64,000 nucleotides of DNA from Vampirovibrionales bacterium (GTDB lineage: Bacteria; Cyanobacteriota; Vampirovibrionia; Vampirovibrionales; Vampirovibrionaceae). Made by a program: the position numbers and the translations under genes. A model generated the notes under the pieces. That model did not search any database and was not told the DNA's origin. It was given only the letters and a program-made list of their open reading frames with translations. This document shows, piece after piece, positions 28,792 through 35,979 of the stretch (position 1 is its first letter; each line of letters starts with the position of its first letter). The DNA is taken from positions 248,001 through 312,000 of the forward strand of contig JARXAD010000013.1 of assembly GCA_029866025.1 (NCBI GenBank), in the 5' to 3' direction.

Positions 28792-28905
28792 TTAGCGTTG
28801 TAGCCAATAGTGTAGACGAGCCAAAGCAACCATCGGTAGCGTCCGAGGTTGTGGGCGTCGCACCGGTACTTGGCCGATGACTAAATTGGGGTGGCTGTAG
28901 GTCAT
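28792..28905 (-). CDS. Candidate 37-residue small protein, possibly leaderless
   Basis: ATG 28905 opens a frame reading MTYSHPNLVIGQVPVRRPQP, then RTLPMVALARLHYWLQR and stop. It is basic and Pro/Arg-rich. TTTATA lies 5 nt before the ATG and TTGTCA 18 nt further upstream, which would place the transcript start at or beside the ATG (leaderless). A terminator hairpin follows 24 nt after the stop. I do not recognise the sequence. The alternative is a small non-coding RNA using the same promoter and terminator. Confidence 0.35.
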   Translation of the reverse strand: MTYSHPNLVIGQVPVRRPQPRTLPMVALARLHYWLQR

Positions 28906-29247
28906 CTGTATATAAAACACCAAAGGCAAAATGTTGACAAGACCTAGGCGCTAAATTGCTTTACATCCAATAGCTTAGGTTCGAAGGGTGAAATCAATTC
29001 TAAAGAAAATCTTAATGCTATCCAATGGCCATTGAATACAGAAGTTAAGAAAAAAATTATGATTGCGCATGGCCAAAAAACGCTGATATAGCAGGGATTT
29101 TTAGGCTTTTCTGAGCATTCAAAATGTAACAAAATATTACGGAGAAGGCAATCTTAAATATATCTTTGTTTTTATTTTAATATCAATGTAATGAATGGTT
29201 TGTTTGAGAGAGACACCATCAATAAACAAAGAGAGAGAGAAATAACT
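28906..29247. promoter_or_regulatory. AT-rich region upstream of the surface-type protein gene, with candidate promoter
   Basis: No gene is recognised here. TTGTTT (29166-29171), 17 nt, then TAATGA (29189-29194) is a plausible promoter; TGTAAT overlaps it. The segment TTGTTTTTAT...ATATCAATGTAAT resembles sequences upstream of 44685 (GTTTTTATATCAATACAAT), 47108 and 22363. Confidence 0.35.
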
Positions 29248-30474
29248 ATGTCTATGATGTTTTCGCCGACTCAATATACGGCACTCCCTTATCAGCCGGC
29301 AGCCATGTACCCGGTGTCGCAGCAATACCCTGCATCTCCTTATGGAATGCCTCAGGGGATGCCTCAATACCCCTCCTCGCCTTACGGCCATCAGCAACCT
29401 GGCATTGGTCAAGCAGACATTCAGTCTCTGACCGCAATGGTTGGGTCCTTAATGGGTGTGGTTCAAGGCCTGCAAGGAATACTAGCCCGATTGATGGGTG
29501 GTGGCGGTGCGTCACCGTATGGCACTCCCCCAATGGCGGCTAGCCCCTACGGTGCTGCTGCACAAATGCCCACAATGGCAATGAATAGCCCTTATGGCGC
29601 CGCTGCTTCACCGATGGTGGGTGCAATGCCTCAAGGAATGCCTGCCGGAATGATGGGTGGTATGTCCCCAATGATGGGTGGCGGAATGCCTGCCGGAATG
29701 ATGGGCGGTATGTCCCCAATGATGGGTGGCGGTATGCCTGGAATGATGGGTGGTTCCCCCTATGGTGGCGGAATGTCCCCAATGATGGGTGGCGGTATGC
29801 CTGGAATGATGGGCGGCTCCCCCTATGGTGGCGGAATGCCAATGATGGGTGGTTCTCCCTACGGCGCCAGCATGGGTGGCGGTAATCCCCTCTCTAGCCT
29901 GCTAGGTTCCATGTTGGGCGCTCCAAGTGATCCTTACGCCTCTCGCGGCACTGGTAGCGGTGGCGGTATGAGCCAAATCTTATCCCTGCTATTACCATTG
30001 CTCCTCAAACTGCTGTCTTCGTCTCAAGGCGGAAGCCAGTCGGGCGCTTGCGGCTCGCCTTCAAAAGGCGGCTGCGGTAGCCAAGGCGGTGGTAGCTGCA
30101 AGAGCGGTGGCGGTAATCCATACCCTCCTTCCAACCCTCCTAACCCTCCTAACAATAAACCTCCTGTTTACGGTCCCAACCCTCCTGGGCAACCACCGTA
30201 TACCCCCCCCAACCCCCCGCCTTATAAGCCACCGCCAGACGATGGGTACCCCAACCCAGATCCTGGCCCAGGCCCAGGCCCAGATCCCGATCCTTGGCCT
30301 GATGATGTTGACCCCGATTTTGGAAAACCGGATCCCGAACTGGATCCTATCGGCGGTGACGATGATCCCTTTGGTGACGACCCTTTTGAAGAAGGCGAGT
30401 TTGAGACAGGAAACCTGGAAGACACAACGTCAACCGAAGACGATCTCTTTACTGAGGATGGCGACTTCGCATAA
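29248..30474 (+). CDS. Surface-type low-complexity protein: Tyr/Pro N-terminus, Met/Gly repeats, Pro-rich, acidic tail
   Basis: I do not recognise this 408-aa protein. Order of regions: Tyr/Pro/Met-rich 1-55; predicted helix IQSLTAMVGSLMGVVQGLQG followed by MGGGG (about 60-90); Gly/Met repeats built from MMGGGMP, MSPMMGGG and SPYGGG (about 95-215); a Leu-rich segment SQILSLLLPLLLKLLSSS; a Cys/Gly stretch (GACGSPSKGGCGSQGGGSC); a Pro-rich part (NPYPPSNPPNPPNNKPP); and an acidic tail (GGDDDPFGDDPFEEGEF). ATG 29248 follows a purine-rich GAGAGAGAG tract; the frame is open to 29191. No N-terminal signal peptide is visible. The paralogue at 47108 has the same plan. An adhesive or structural surface role is inference. 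Confidence 0.7.
   Translation: MSMMFSPTQYTALPYQPAAMYPVSQQYPASPYGMPQGMPQYPSSPYGHQQPGIGQADIQSLTAMVGSLMGVVQGLQGILARLMGGGGASPYGTPPMAASPYGAAAQMPTMAMNSPYGAAASPMVGAMPQGMPAGMMGGMSPMMGGGMPAGMMGGMSPMMGGGMPGMMGGSPYGGGMSPMMGGGMPGMMGGSPYGGGMPMMGGSPYGASMGGGNPLSSLLGSMLGAPSDPYASRGTGSGGGMSQILSLLLPLLLKLLSSSQGGSQSGACGSPSKGGCGSQGGGSCKSGGGNPYPPSNPPNPPNNKPPVYGPNPPGQPPYTPPNPPPYKPPPDDGYPNPDPGPGPGPDPDPWPDDVDPDFGKPDPELDPIGGDDDPFGDDPFEEGEFETGNLEDTTSTEDDLFTEDGDFA
29638..29860 (+). repeat. In-gene tandem repeats (48- and ~63-nt periods)
   Basis: ATGCCTGCCGGAATGATGGG recurs 48 nt apart (29638 and 29686), encoding a 16-residue unit. It is followed by units of about 63 nt encoding MPGMMGGSPYGGGMSPMMGG. The near-identity suggests recent duplication and possible length variation between strains. 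Confidence 0.75.
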
Positions 30475-30497
30475 GACTGATTGTAAAATCAATCATC

Positions 30498-30533
30498 AAC
30501 GACCTTCACCCAACCGGGTGGGGGTCGTTTTTG
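30498..30533 (+). terminator. Terminator of the surface-type protein gene
   Basis: ACGACC...ACCC-AACC-GGGT...GGTCGT followed by TTTTTGT lies about 25 nt after the stop codon at 30474. Confidence 0.85.
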
Positions 30534-30638
30534 TATCGCCTCTTTGTTTGTGGTTCCATAGGCCCAAACGGTTGAAGGCCCCTTGTATAGGACCTTCCTT
30601 TGGCCGGTCTTTTGGCGTAAATGAGAGGCTTTGCACCC

Positions 30639-31199
30639 ATGGTAACCAGTAACGATTTTAAAACCGGCATGACCTTGCTTCAGGATAATGGTATTTGGCA
30701 AGTCATTGAATTTTTACACGTAAAGCCAGGCAAAGGGGCTGCTTTTGTGCGCTCCAAGCTAAAAAACGTGCTTACGGGCCAAGTGGTGGAAAAAACCTTC
30801 CGTGCTGGGGAAAAAGTAGAACAAGCCATTCTCGACCGTAAAGAGATGCAGTACTTGTTTAAAGAGGGCGACAGCTACATGGTGATGGACATGCAAAGCT
30901 ATGAGCAATTGCCCTTAAGCTTGCAACAAATTGGGGTGGATGCCATTAAATACCTAAAAGAAGAGATGATGGTGACGGTGTTGCAGCACGATGGCAAAGT
31001 GATTGGGGTGGACATCCCCACCCATGTGGAGTTGGTGATTGTGGACACGCCGCCATCGGAAAAAGGCAACACGGCCCAAGGCGGTACTAAGCCAGCTACC
31101 TTAGAAACAGGCGCCATTGTAAACGTGCCCTTCTTTATCAATAAGGGCGATAAAATTCGTGTGGATACCCGTAACAACGCCTATCTCGATCGGGCCTAG
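30639..31199 (+). CDS. efp: Elongation factor P
   Basis: EF-P binds between the P and E sites of the ribosome and relieves stalling at consecutive prolines. The 186 aa match the family. The N-terminal KOW domain shows TSNDFKTGMTLLQDNGIWQV and the loop KPGKGAAFVRSK, whose Lys (after PG) is the usual modification site. The C-terminal OB domains end GDKIRVDTRNNAYLDRA. ATG 30639 matches the family start; the frame opens at 30621. It lies 94 nt upstream of accB, an arrangement common in bacteria. Proteins with long proline runs are encoded next door (29248) and at 47108, a plausible need for EF-P (inference). Confidence 0.96.
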   Translation: MVTSNDFKTGMTLLQDNGIWQVIEFLHVKPGKGAAFVRSKLKNVLTGQVVEKTFRAGEKVEQAILDRKEMQYLFKEGDSYMVMDMQSYEQLPLSLQQIGVDAIKYLKEEMMVTVLQHDGKVIGVDIPTHVELVIVDTPPSEKGNTAQGGTKPATLETGAIVNVPFFINKGDKIRVDTRNNAYLDRA

Positions 31200-31293
31200 G
31201 GCTGGATAGCCTCTTTTTTAAAGGGCTGCTTTGTTTTGGGCCTTGGGTTGCGCAGGTTAATTTTTACAGACTCATTTTAAGGAAGACTTCTTT

Positions 31294-31764
31294 ATGGATA
31301 TGGATATTAAACAAATTAAGGCCTTGGCTGAGTTGGCCCATGACCAGAACCTGGCCGAAATTAAGGTGGAAGATGGGGACAAAAAAGTCACCATCAAAAC
31401 CGTCTCTGGCATTGTGGCCAGTGGGCAAACCGTGATGATGGCAGCACCTCAACAGGCGGCCTCGACGCCAGCTATTGCCTCACAAACCACTGTTGCATCT
31501 GCTGCGGCGGCTCCTGAAGCCAAAGCAGGCCACATAGTAACGGCCCCTATGGTGGGCACCTTTTACGCGGCTGCGTCTCCCGATGCGCCACCCTTTGTGA
31601 AGGTGGGCGATACCATTAGCGTGGGGCAGCCCCTGTGCATTATTGAAGCCATGAAGCTGATGAACCAGCTGGAGAGCGATGTGGCAGGCACCGTAAGCGA
31701 AGTGCTGCTGCAAAACGGCCAGCCGGTGGAGTACGGCCAGGCCCTTTTCCGTGTTGCGGTGTAA
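31294..31764 (+). CDS. accB: Biotin carboxyl carrier protein of acetyl-CoA carboxylase
   Basis: This protein carries biotin between the carboxylase (AccC) and transcarboxylase (AccAD) in the first step of fatty acid synthesis. The 156 aa comprise an N-terminal helix region (IKQIKALAELAHDQNLAEI), an Ala/Pro-rich linker and the biotinyl domain: GTFYAAASPDAPPFVKVGD, then IIEAMKLMNQLESDVAG with the biotinylated Lys in EAMKLMN, 35 residues from the end as expected. ATG 31294 has AAGGA about 9 nt upstream. accC is not adjacent; the gene is followed by the intergenic repeat. Confidence 0.96.
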   Translation: MDMDIKQIKALAELAHDQNLAEIKVEDGDKKVTIKTVSGIVASGQTVMMAAPQQAASTPAIASQTTVASAAAAPEAKAGHIVTAPMVGTFYAAASPDAPPFVKVGDTISVGQPLCIIEAMKLMNQLESDVAGTVSEVLLQNGQPVEYGQALFRVAV

Positions 31765-31827
31765 TCACGCCAAGACGTGTTTATTTGCTTAAACAAAGCG
31801 TAATCGGCTAAATATACGATGGGATGA

Positions 31828-32030
31828 GATTCCGTGGGTGAGGGTGGGTTGTGAGGCGCACACTGTGCGTTAGCACAAGCCTCACAACGCCTGTCTGCTG
31901 GCAAGCAAAGCGCAGCCGCAGTTCTGGCGACGCCCGAAAGCCACGAGGGTAATTGTTGAGATCTGTTGCGGGATACACAAGGGGCGCAGCCCCTGTGCGG
32001 GGAACGCTGAGGGGCGGGCCCCTCGGCAAG
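31828..32030. repeat. Dispersed structured intergenic repeat, copy B
   Basis: It aligns with copy A (23422) along its whole length. Stems are P1 CGTGG/CCACG (31833-31837/31941-31945); P2 GTTGTGAGGC/GCCTCACAAC (31848-31857/31879-31888); P3 CACAAGGGGC/GCCCCTGTG (31976-31985/31989-31997); P4 GCTGAGGGGC/GCCCCTCGGC (32006-32015/32018-32027). The single-stranded parts, for example TGGCGACGCCCGAAA and GGGATACACAAGGG, are nearly identical to copy A, while paired positions vary in matching ways. It lies between accB and a small hypothetical gene. Confidence 0.8.
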
Positions 32031-32041
32031 ACAACACCCTA

Positions 32042-32483
32042 ATGGAATGGGTTTGCCATGCACTAGCAACTTTTGGTATTGAGGGGCGTTTATGTAGGGG
32101 TAATCCAAAATTTGCTTACACCCCCCACACACAAAGGAAGACACACAGGGTCCAGTTTTCAGGCTTTTATGTTGGAAGTGCTACTAGAGCACAAGATGCG
32201 GTAAACAATTTTATACCTAAAGATGAATTAGTTGTTCATCTGGATTGTAGTGAAGGCAAAAGTGCCGAGCTTGATGGTGAAGAGGCAAAAGCCTTCCTTG
32301 CTTCAGATGAGTTTACTAGTTAGTAAAACAAACTTTTCTGTTCATCGAGACCATAAATTTGCTGCAACGGATGAATCAAAAAATAACGAGCCTGCCGAGG
32401 GAATTGATGTTCTGAACGATGTCATTCTCCCTCTTCTAGCCAAAATGAAGGCCCATAAAAGATTTTGGGAAGCCGAGAAGTAA
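32042..32483 (+). pseudogene. Probably frameshifted small hypothetical gene (or two overlapping short genes)
   Basis: The first frame (32042-32323) reads ...RKTHRVQFSGFYVGSATRAQ, then KDELVVHLDCSEGKSAELDG and EEAKAFLASDEFTS to a stop. A second frame opens across that stop (ATG 32308) and runs SKTNFSVHRDHKFAATDESK, ending PLLAKMKAHKRFWEAEK at 32483. Both halves look like natural soluble protein, and they abut without a ribosome site for the second, so one frameshift in a ~145-residue gene is the simplest reading. RVQFSGF resembles the VRFG/VQFG leaders of other proteins here. No family was recognised. Confidence 0.4.
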
Positions 32484-32490
32484 GTTGGTT

Positions 32491-32510
32491 ATTAAACCCC
32501 GCTTGCGGGG
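32491..32510 (-). terminator. Terminator embedded in the diguanylate cyclase stop region
   Basis: CCCCGC (32497-32502) and GCGGGG (32505-32510) form a hairpin followed on the minus strand by TTTAAT. It overlaps the last five codons of the gene ending at 32492. Confidence 0.65.
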
Positions 32511-34231
32511 CATGTGGCGCAGACTCGGTTGCGCCCGTGGTGCTTGGCCAGGTACAGCTGCTCATCGGCGCGCTCCAGCGAGCTGGAAATAATGGCGTGA
32601 TGGACTGGTTCTGTGGCCGCCGTGTGGGGCGGAATCTCGGTAATGGTGACGCCGGCCAAGCCCATGCTCACGGTAACGGGGATGGTTTTGCCATCCAAGC
32701 CCGCCATGGGGGCGTCGGCCACCCGCATGCGAATGCGATCCAGCAACTCTTTGGCGTCTTCAAAGTGAGTATCGGGCAGCAAAATGGCAAACTCTTCGCC
32801 GCCAAAGCGGCACACCATGTCGCTTTTGCGTAGGCTGTGGCTGATGGTTTGCCCCAATTGGTGCAGCACGGCATCGCCATTAAGGTGGCCGTAGGTGTCG
32901 TTAATGTTTTTAAAGTAGTCCACATCCACCATGGCCACGCTTAAGGGCGCTTTACTACGGCGCGAACGTTCAATTTCCGCTTCAAAGCGGTCGTAAAACC
33001 CACGACGATTGGTGAGGCCCGTCAGCTCATCGGTACTGGCTAGCTCTAGGGCCATTTCTAATACGGCCACGCGGCTTAATGCTAGCGATACCAAGCCAAT
33101 GAGTTCTTGGGCCATGCCCAATGTAGCGCTATCCACCGGGGGCGGGGCCAACCGGTACAGGTTAATGGTGCCACGAATGCGTCCTGTGGCAGGATCCAGC
33201 ACGGGTAAGATCAGGGTTTGATGGATGCTTTGGGTTTTGGGCATCGTCAACTTAAATTTTTGCTTCAGGGTTTGGCTGCCCAAGGTATTACCCGGCAGCA
33301 ACAAATACGGCTGCGTCCGCGCCACGGATTTGAACAATCCTAGCAAGCTGGTAAATTGAGGCACCACTTTGCGCTTGCTCTCCAAACCGGCGTGCATCAA
33401 GCTGGTGGTTAGGCCATGGAAGGTTTCAATGAGCACTTGGCCCGTGTCTTCACCCGGCACGCGCTGAATGTATTGGCAGAGATCAAAGCCCAAACGGTGG
33501 CCAAAGGCTTCCAGGGTAATGGTCAGTACGTTTTCTTGGTCCACGGCTTTAATCAGGTGGCTGGAGACTTCCAGCACGGTTTTTTGCACGGCCCCAATTT
33601 GGGTGTTGGTTTGCAGTTGGCGATAGGCCAGTAATTTTCCGGCCAAATACGGGGCCAATATCTCCAACTTTAGTTCAGTGGCGGCAGAAGACGTTTGGGA
33701 GTGGCCAATGGCCACCATGCCGATCAAGTCCGTGCCTACCATGAGGTGGGTTTGCAGTACGCTGTTAGCGTGAAGCAGCTCACTGAGGGATTGATCCGAG
33801 AAGGTGGTTAAAATGCGGGGATTGAGGGCCGCTGTGCTCGACGTTTCGTCGTTCACCAGCACGTATCCCGCACGATCATCGTCGTAATAGGCTAGTAGCA
33901 ACTCATCGGCGCCACACAGGCGTTGCACCAAGGCTAGCAACCATTGGGCGGCTTCGGTGGGCTGGGTGGGGAAGGGTTGATTGCACGCACGGGCGCAGGT
34001 TATTTCCCACGCGGCTAAGTCTAGGGAGTCTTCTTCGTAAATGGGTTGGGTAATCACCCGCTGAGCGGTGTGATCCACCGCTGCCGATTTGAGGGTCATT
34101 TCCAGCGCAGCAGCCAGCACGGTTTCCATAGGGGTGGAAAGACCGTTGGGCGGAGCGGCCATTTGAGAGGCAACTGCAGGCTGCGGTGCTAACGTTTTAC
34201 GCGGCATAACGCTAAATTCTGAAGACCTCAA
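32492..34231 (-). CDS. Diguanylate cyclase with N-terminal GAF-like sensory region
   Basis: This enzyme makes cyclic di-GMP from two GTP. In its 579 aa, residues ~80-400 form GAF-like sensory regions (LYRLAPPPVDSATLGMAQEL near the end). The GGDEF domain starts at ASTDELTGLTNRRGFYDRFE, continues VAMVDVDYFKNINDTYGHLN with the metal Asp, and has the active-site RFGGEEFAILLPDT. RKSD ends five residues before GGEEF, giving an intact RxxD inhibitory site. The C-terminus is LERADEQLYLAKHHGRNRV. No membrane helix is seen. It opposes the HD-GYP protein at 23648 in the same signalling pool. It is monocistronic. Confidence 0.92.
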   Translation of the reverse strand: MRSSEFSVMPRKTLAPQPAVASQMAAPPNGLSTPMETVLAAALEMTLKSAAVDHTAQRVITQPIYEEDSLDLAAWEITCARACNQPFPTQPTEAAQWLLALVQRLCGADELLLAYYDDDRAGYVLVNDETSSTAALNPRILTTFSDQSLSELLHANSVLQTHLMVGTDLIGMVAIGHSQTSSAATELKLEILAPYLAGKLLAYRQLQTNTQIGAVQKTVLEVSSHLIKAVDQENVLTITLEAFGHRLGFDLCQYIQRVPGEDTGQVLIETFHGLTTSLMHAGLESKRKVVPQFTSLLGLFKSVARTQPYLLLPGNTLGSQTLKQKFKLTMPKTQSIHQTLILPVLDPATGRIRGTINLYRLAPPPVDSATLGMAQELIGLVSLALSRVAVLEMALELASTDELTGLTNRRGFYDRFEAEIERSRRSKAPLSVAMVDVDYFKNINDTYGHLNGDAVLHQLGQTISHSLRKSDMVCRFGGEEFAILLPDTHFEDAKELLDRIRMRVADAPMAGLDGKTIPVTVSMGLAGVTITEIPPHTAATEPVHHAIISSSLERADEQLYLAKHHGRNRVCATCPASGV

Positions 34232-34662
34232 ACAAAACTAAATGAAGCAAAATCTCATACTGGGTAAAGAAGCTCTATTTATATAAAAACGACGAGTTGC
34301 CACTTCTTGTTAGTCCAACGCTTCTGCGGGGGTAAAGTGTTACGAACGGTAACGAGAATCCTGTGTCAAGTGACTTGATGAGACAGACGAGGCGACAAAC
34401 AGCCAGAGAGACGACCGACTTATTATAGAAAAGTTGGCACCATCCGCTATGAACCCATGGATCAATATTTATCCTGCAAGGCAAGCTTTTACACGGGCTA
34501 TTGCGTAACCTCCTAACGTGGGTTACGTGTTCGGGCTACTTGGGACTGGTGTTTGCAGAAGGGTTTTAGTTACAATATATCCTCGGGTCTACTCACCCTG
34601 TTGCCCGCTTGTTTGGTGGAGGCGTTGTTTTTTCGCTCCATTACTAAACTGGCTGTGCGCTT
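34232..34662. other. 430-nt intergenic region upstream of the cyclase and tRNA-Leu
   Basis: No convincing gene is seen. TCAAG-TGA-CTTGA (34366-34378) is a short inverted repeat that could be an operator for the divergent cyclase gene. TTTGCA-17 nt-ATATAT (about 34552-34580) is a weak promoter candidate for the tRNA. Confidence 0.3.
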
Positions 34663-34743
34663 GCGGAAGTGGTGGAATGGTAGACACGCATGTTTCAGGA
34701 GCATGTGGCTTCGGCTGTGGGGGTTCAACTCCCCCCTTCCGCA
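34663..34743 (+). tRNA. tRNA-Leu (anticodon CAG)
   Basis: This is an 81-nt class II tRNA. The acceptor stem GCGGAAG pairs with CTTCCGC, discriminator A. The D arm has GGTGGAATGGTAGAC, the anticodon loop TTTCAGGA sits in a GCATG/CATGT stem, the variable arm has a TTCG loop and the T arm has GGGGGTTCAACTCCCCC. The 3' CCA is not encoded. An intrinsic terminator follows, so it is transcribed as a single tRNA upstream of infC. Confidence 0.95.
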
Positions 34744-34746
34744 TAA

Positions 34747-34767
34747 CCCGCATAGCGGGGCTTATTT
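34747..34767 (+). terminator. Terminator after tRNA-Leu
   Basis: CCCGC-ATA-GCGGG is followed by GCTTATTT directly after the tRNA. Confidence 0.65.
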
Positions 34768-34970
34768 AATCGATTTAACCTCCTGCTCCTCCTTTTAAAG
34801 GGTTTTAAAGTGCTGTCCAATTATCAAAAACCCTAGTACTTACACTGAGTTACCATTTATTTTTTTATAAACCCGGCTTTGCTGGGCTTTGCCATTTGGG
34901 GCTACCTTTGCTTTAATAGGAGCAATAGCCTTAGTTAATAACCCCATTGTGCGGGTTGGAGGACAGACTC

Positions 34971-35531
34971 ATTCGTAAATCCGGTTCCAGTAGCACCCTT
35001 GGCAATAAAGATCGTCAGGCCAACGAAAAAGGCCCTCATATTCTCACCGACCGCTTTCCGTGCACGCAGGTGCGGCTTATTGACGAAGACGGTCCTCGCG
35101 TTATTTCGCGTAAAGAAGCTGAAGAAATGGCCCGTGAGCAGGGTGTGGACATCATTTTGATGAGTCCCGATGCGGATCCACCGGTGGTGAAGCTGATGGA
35201 TTTTGGCAAGTTCCGTTACGAATCGGAGAAAAAAGCCCGCGAAGCCAAGAAAAAGCAGCACGTGGTGGAAGTCAAAGAAATTAAGATGTCCATCCGTATT
35301 GATGACCACGATTACGGCGTGAAGGTTAGCAACAGCAAGCGCTTTTTAGCCGAAGGCAACAAGGTGAAGTGCACCATCCGCCTCAAAGGCCGGGAAGTGC
35401 AGCACTCCGTATTGGCGGTGGAGCTGGCCAAGCGTTTTGTGGCCGATTTGGAAGAAGACGGTAACTTGGATGGCAATATTAGCCAAGTCAGTGCCCGTAT
35501 TTTTACCTTGGTGTTTAGCCCCAAAAAATAG
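34971..35531 (+). CDS. infC: Translation initiation factor IF-3, starting at AUU
   Basis: IF-3 binds the 30S subunit, keeps subunits apart and checks the start codon. The 186-aa product has the N-domain TDRFPCTQVRLIDEDGPRVI, a Lys-rich linker (YESEKKAREAKKKQH) and the C-domain (VKEIKMSIRIDDHDYGVKVS). No ATG/GTG/TTG sits at the right place; ATT 34971 (ATT CGT AAA) is 8 nt after GGAGG, matching the rare AUU start that lets IF-3 repress its own synthesis. The in-frame TTG at 34947 lies upstream of that ribosome site. rpmI and rplT, usual neighbours, do not follow. Confidence 0.93.
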   Translation: MRKSGSSSTLGNKDRQANEKGPHILTDRFPCTQVRLIDEDGPRVISRKEAEEMAREQGVDIILMSPDADPPVVKLMDFGKFRYESEKKAREAKKKQHVVEVKEIKMSIRIDDHDYGVKVSNSKRFLAEGNKVKCTIRLKGREVQHSVLAVELAKRFVADLEEDGNLDGNISQVSARIFTLVFSPKK

Positions 35532-35635
35532 TTCTAACGGTATAGCACAATTTTTTACTCAGGGGCTTTTATTAGATAGGCAGTCTCTTTATCTGAGTTG
35601 TCTTATATTCACCATTATTAGAACAGGAGCAAGCT

Positions 35636-35913
35636 ATGAATATCCCCCCCCCTTTAATTTTGGCGCTTTTCGAGGTTTTGAGAACTTAGGTAATGATATG
35701 CCTCGTATCGAAGTCAGGTACGATACGAGGCAGGAAGCTTGGAAAGCTATTGCTTTGTCAAAAAATCTAGAGACTGCCCACGTGAACCATATTAGCCCGG
35801 AAGAAAACAAAGTAGAGGGCTATAGTTATTTTATTGCTTTCCCTAATCCTGGCTATACACAAGCCCAGGTGCGTGAGGAGTTAGGCCAAAAATTAGACGT
35901 TCAAGAGGACTAG
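35636..35913 (+). pseudogene. Small gene interrupted by a poly-C frameshift (possible phase-variable gene)
   Basis: ATG 35636 has AGGAG 6 nt upstream, a strong initiation site. Codons ATG AAT ATC then enter a run of nine C (35644-35652). As read, translation stops after 17 codons. With ten (or seven) C it would continue MNIPPPFNFGAFRGF, then PRIEVRYDTRQEAWKAIALS, to a 92-residue protein ending at 35913. The frame is well kept downstream, arguing for a working or recently working gene. FNFGAFRG near the start recalls the V[RQ]FG leaders. No family was recognised. A sequencing error in the homopolymer is an alternative. Confidence 0.55.
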
Positions 35914-35923
35914 TACATACATT

Positions 35924-35966
35924 GCAAAAAAGCCCCTTGCCATTACTGCGGTGAGGGGCTTTTTGC
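35924..35966. terminator. Bidirectional terminator between the poly-C gene and recA
   Basis: AAAAAAGCCCCTTGCC and GGTGAGGGGCTTTTTGC form a stem with A and T tracts on both sides, serving the convergent plus-strand gene and recA. Confidence 0.88.
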
Positions 35967-35979
35967 TACAGAGTAAGGG

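Noticed and set aside
29638-29860. CRISPR-like repeat array
   Set aside because: The repeats are in-frame coding repeats (multiples of 3 nt) without unique spacers.
30089-30652. 187-codon frame overlapping the 29248 gene and efp start
   Set aside because: It is a frame shadow of the Pro-rich coding region and crosses the terminator.
34553-34798. 81-codon frame over the tRNA-Leu gene
   Set aside because: It reads through the tRNA and its terminator, so it is not a plausible gene.
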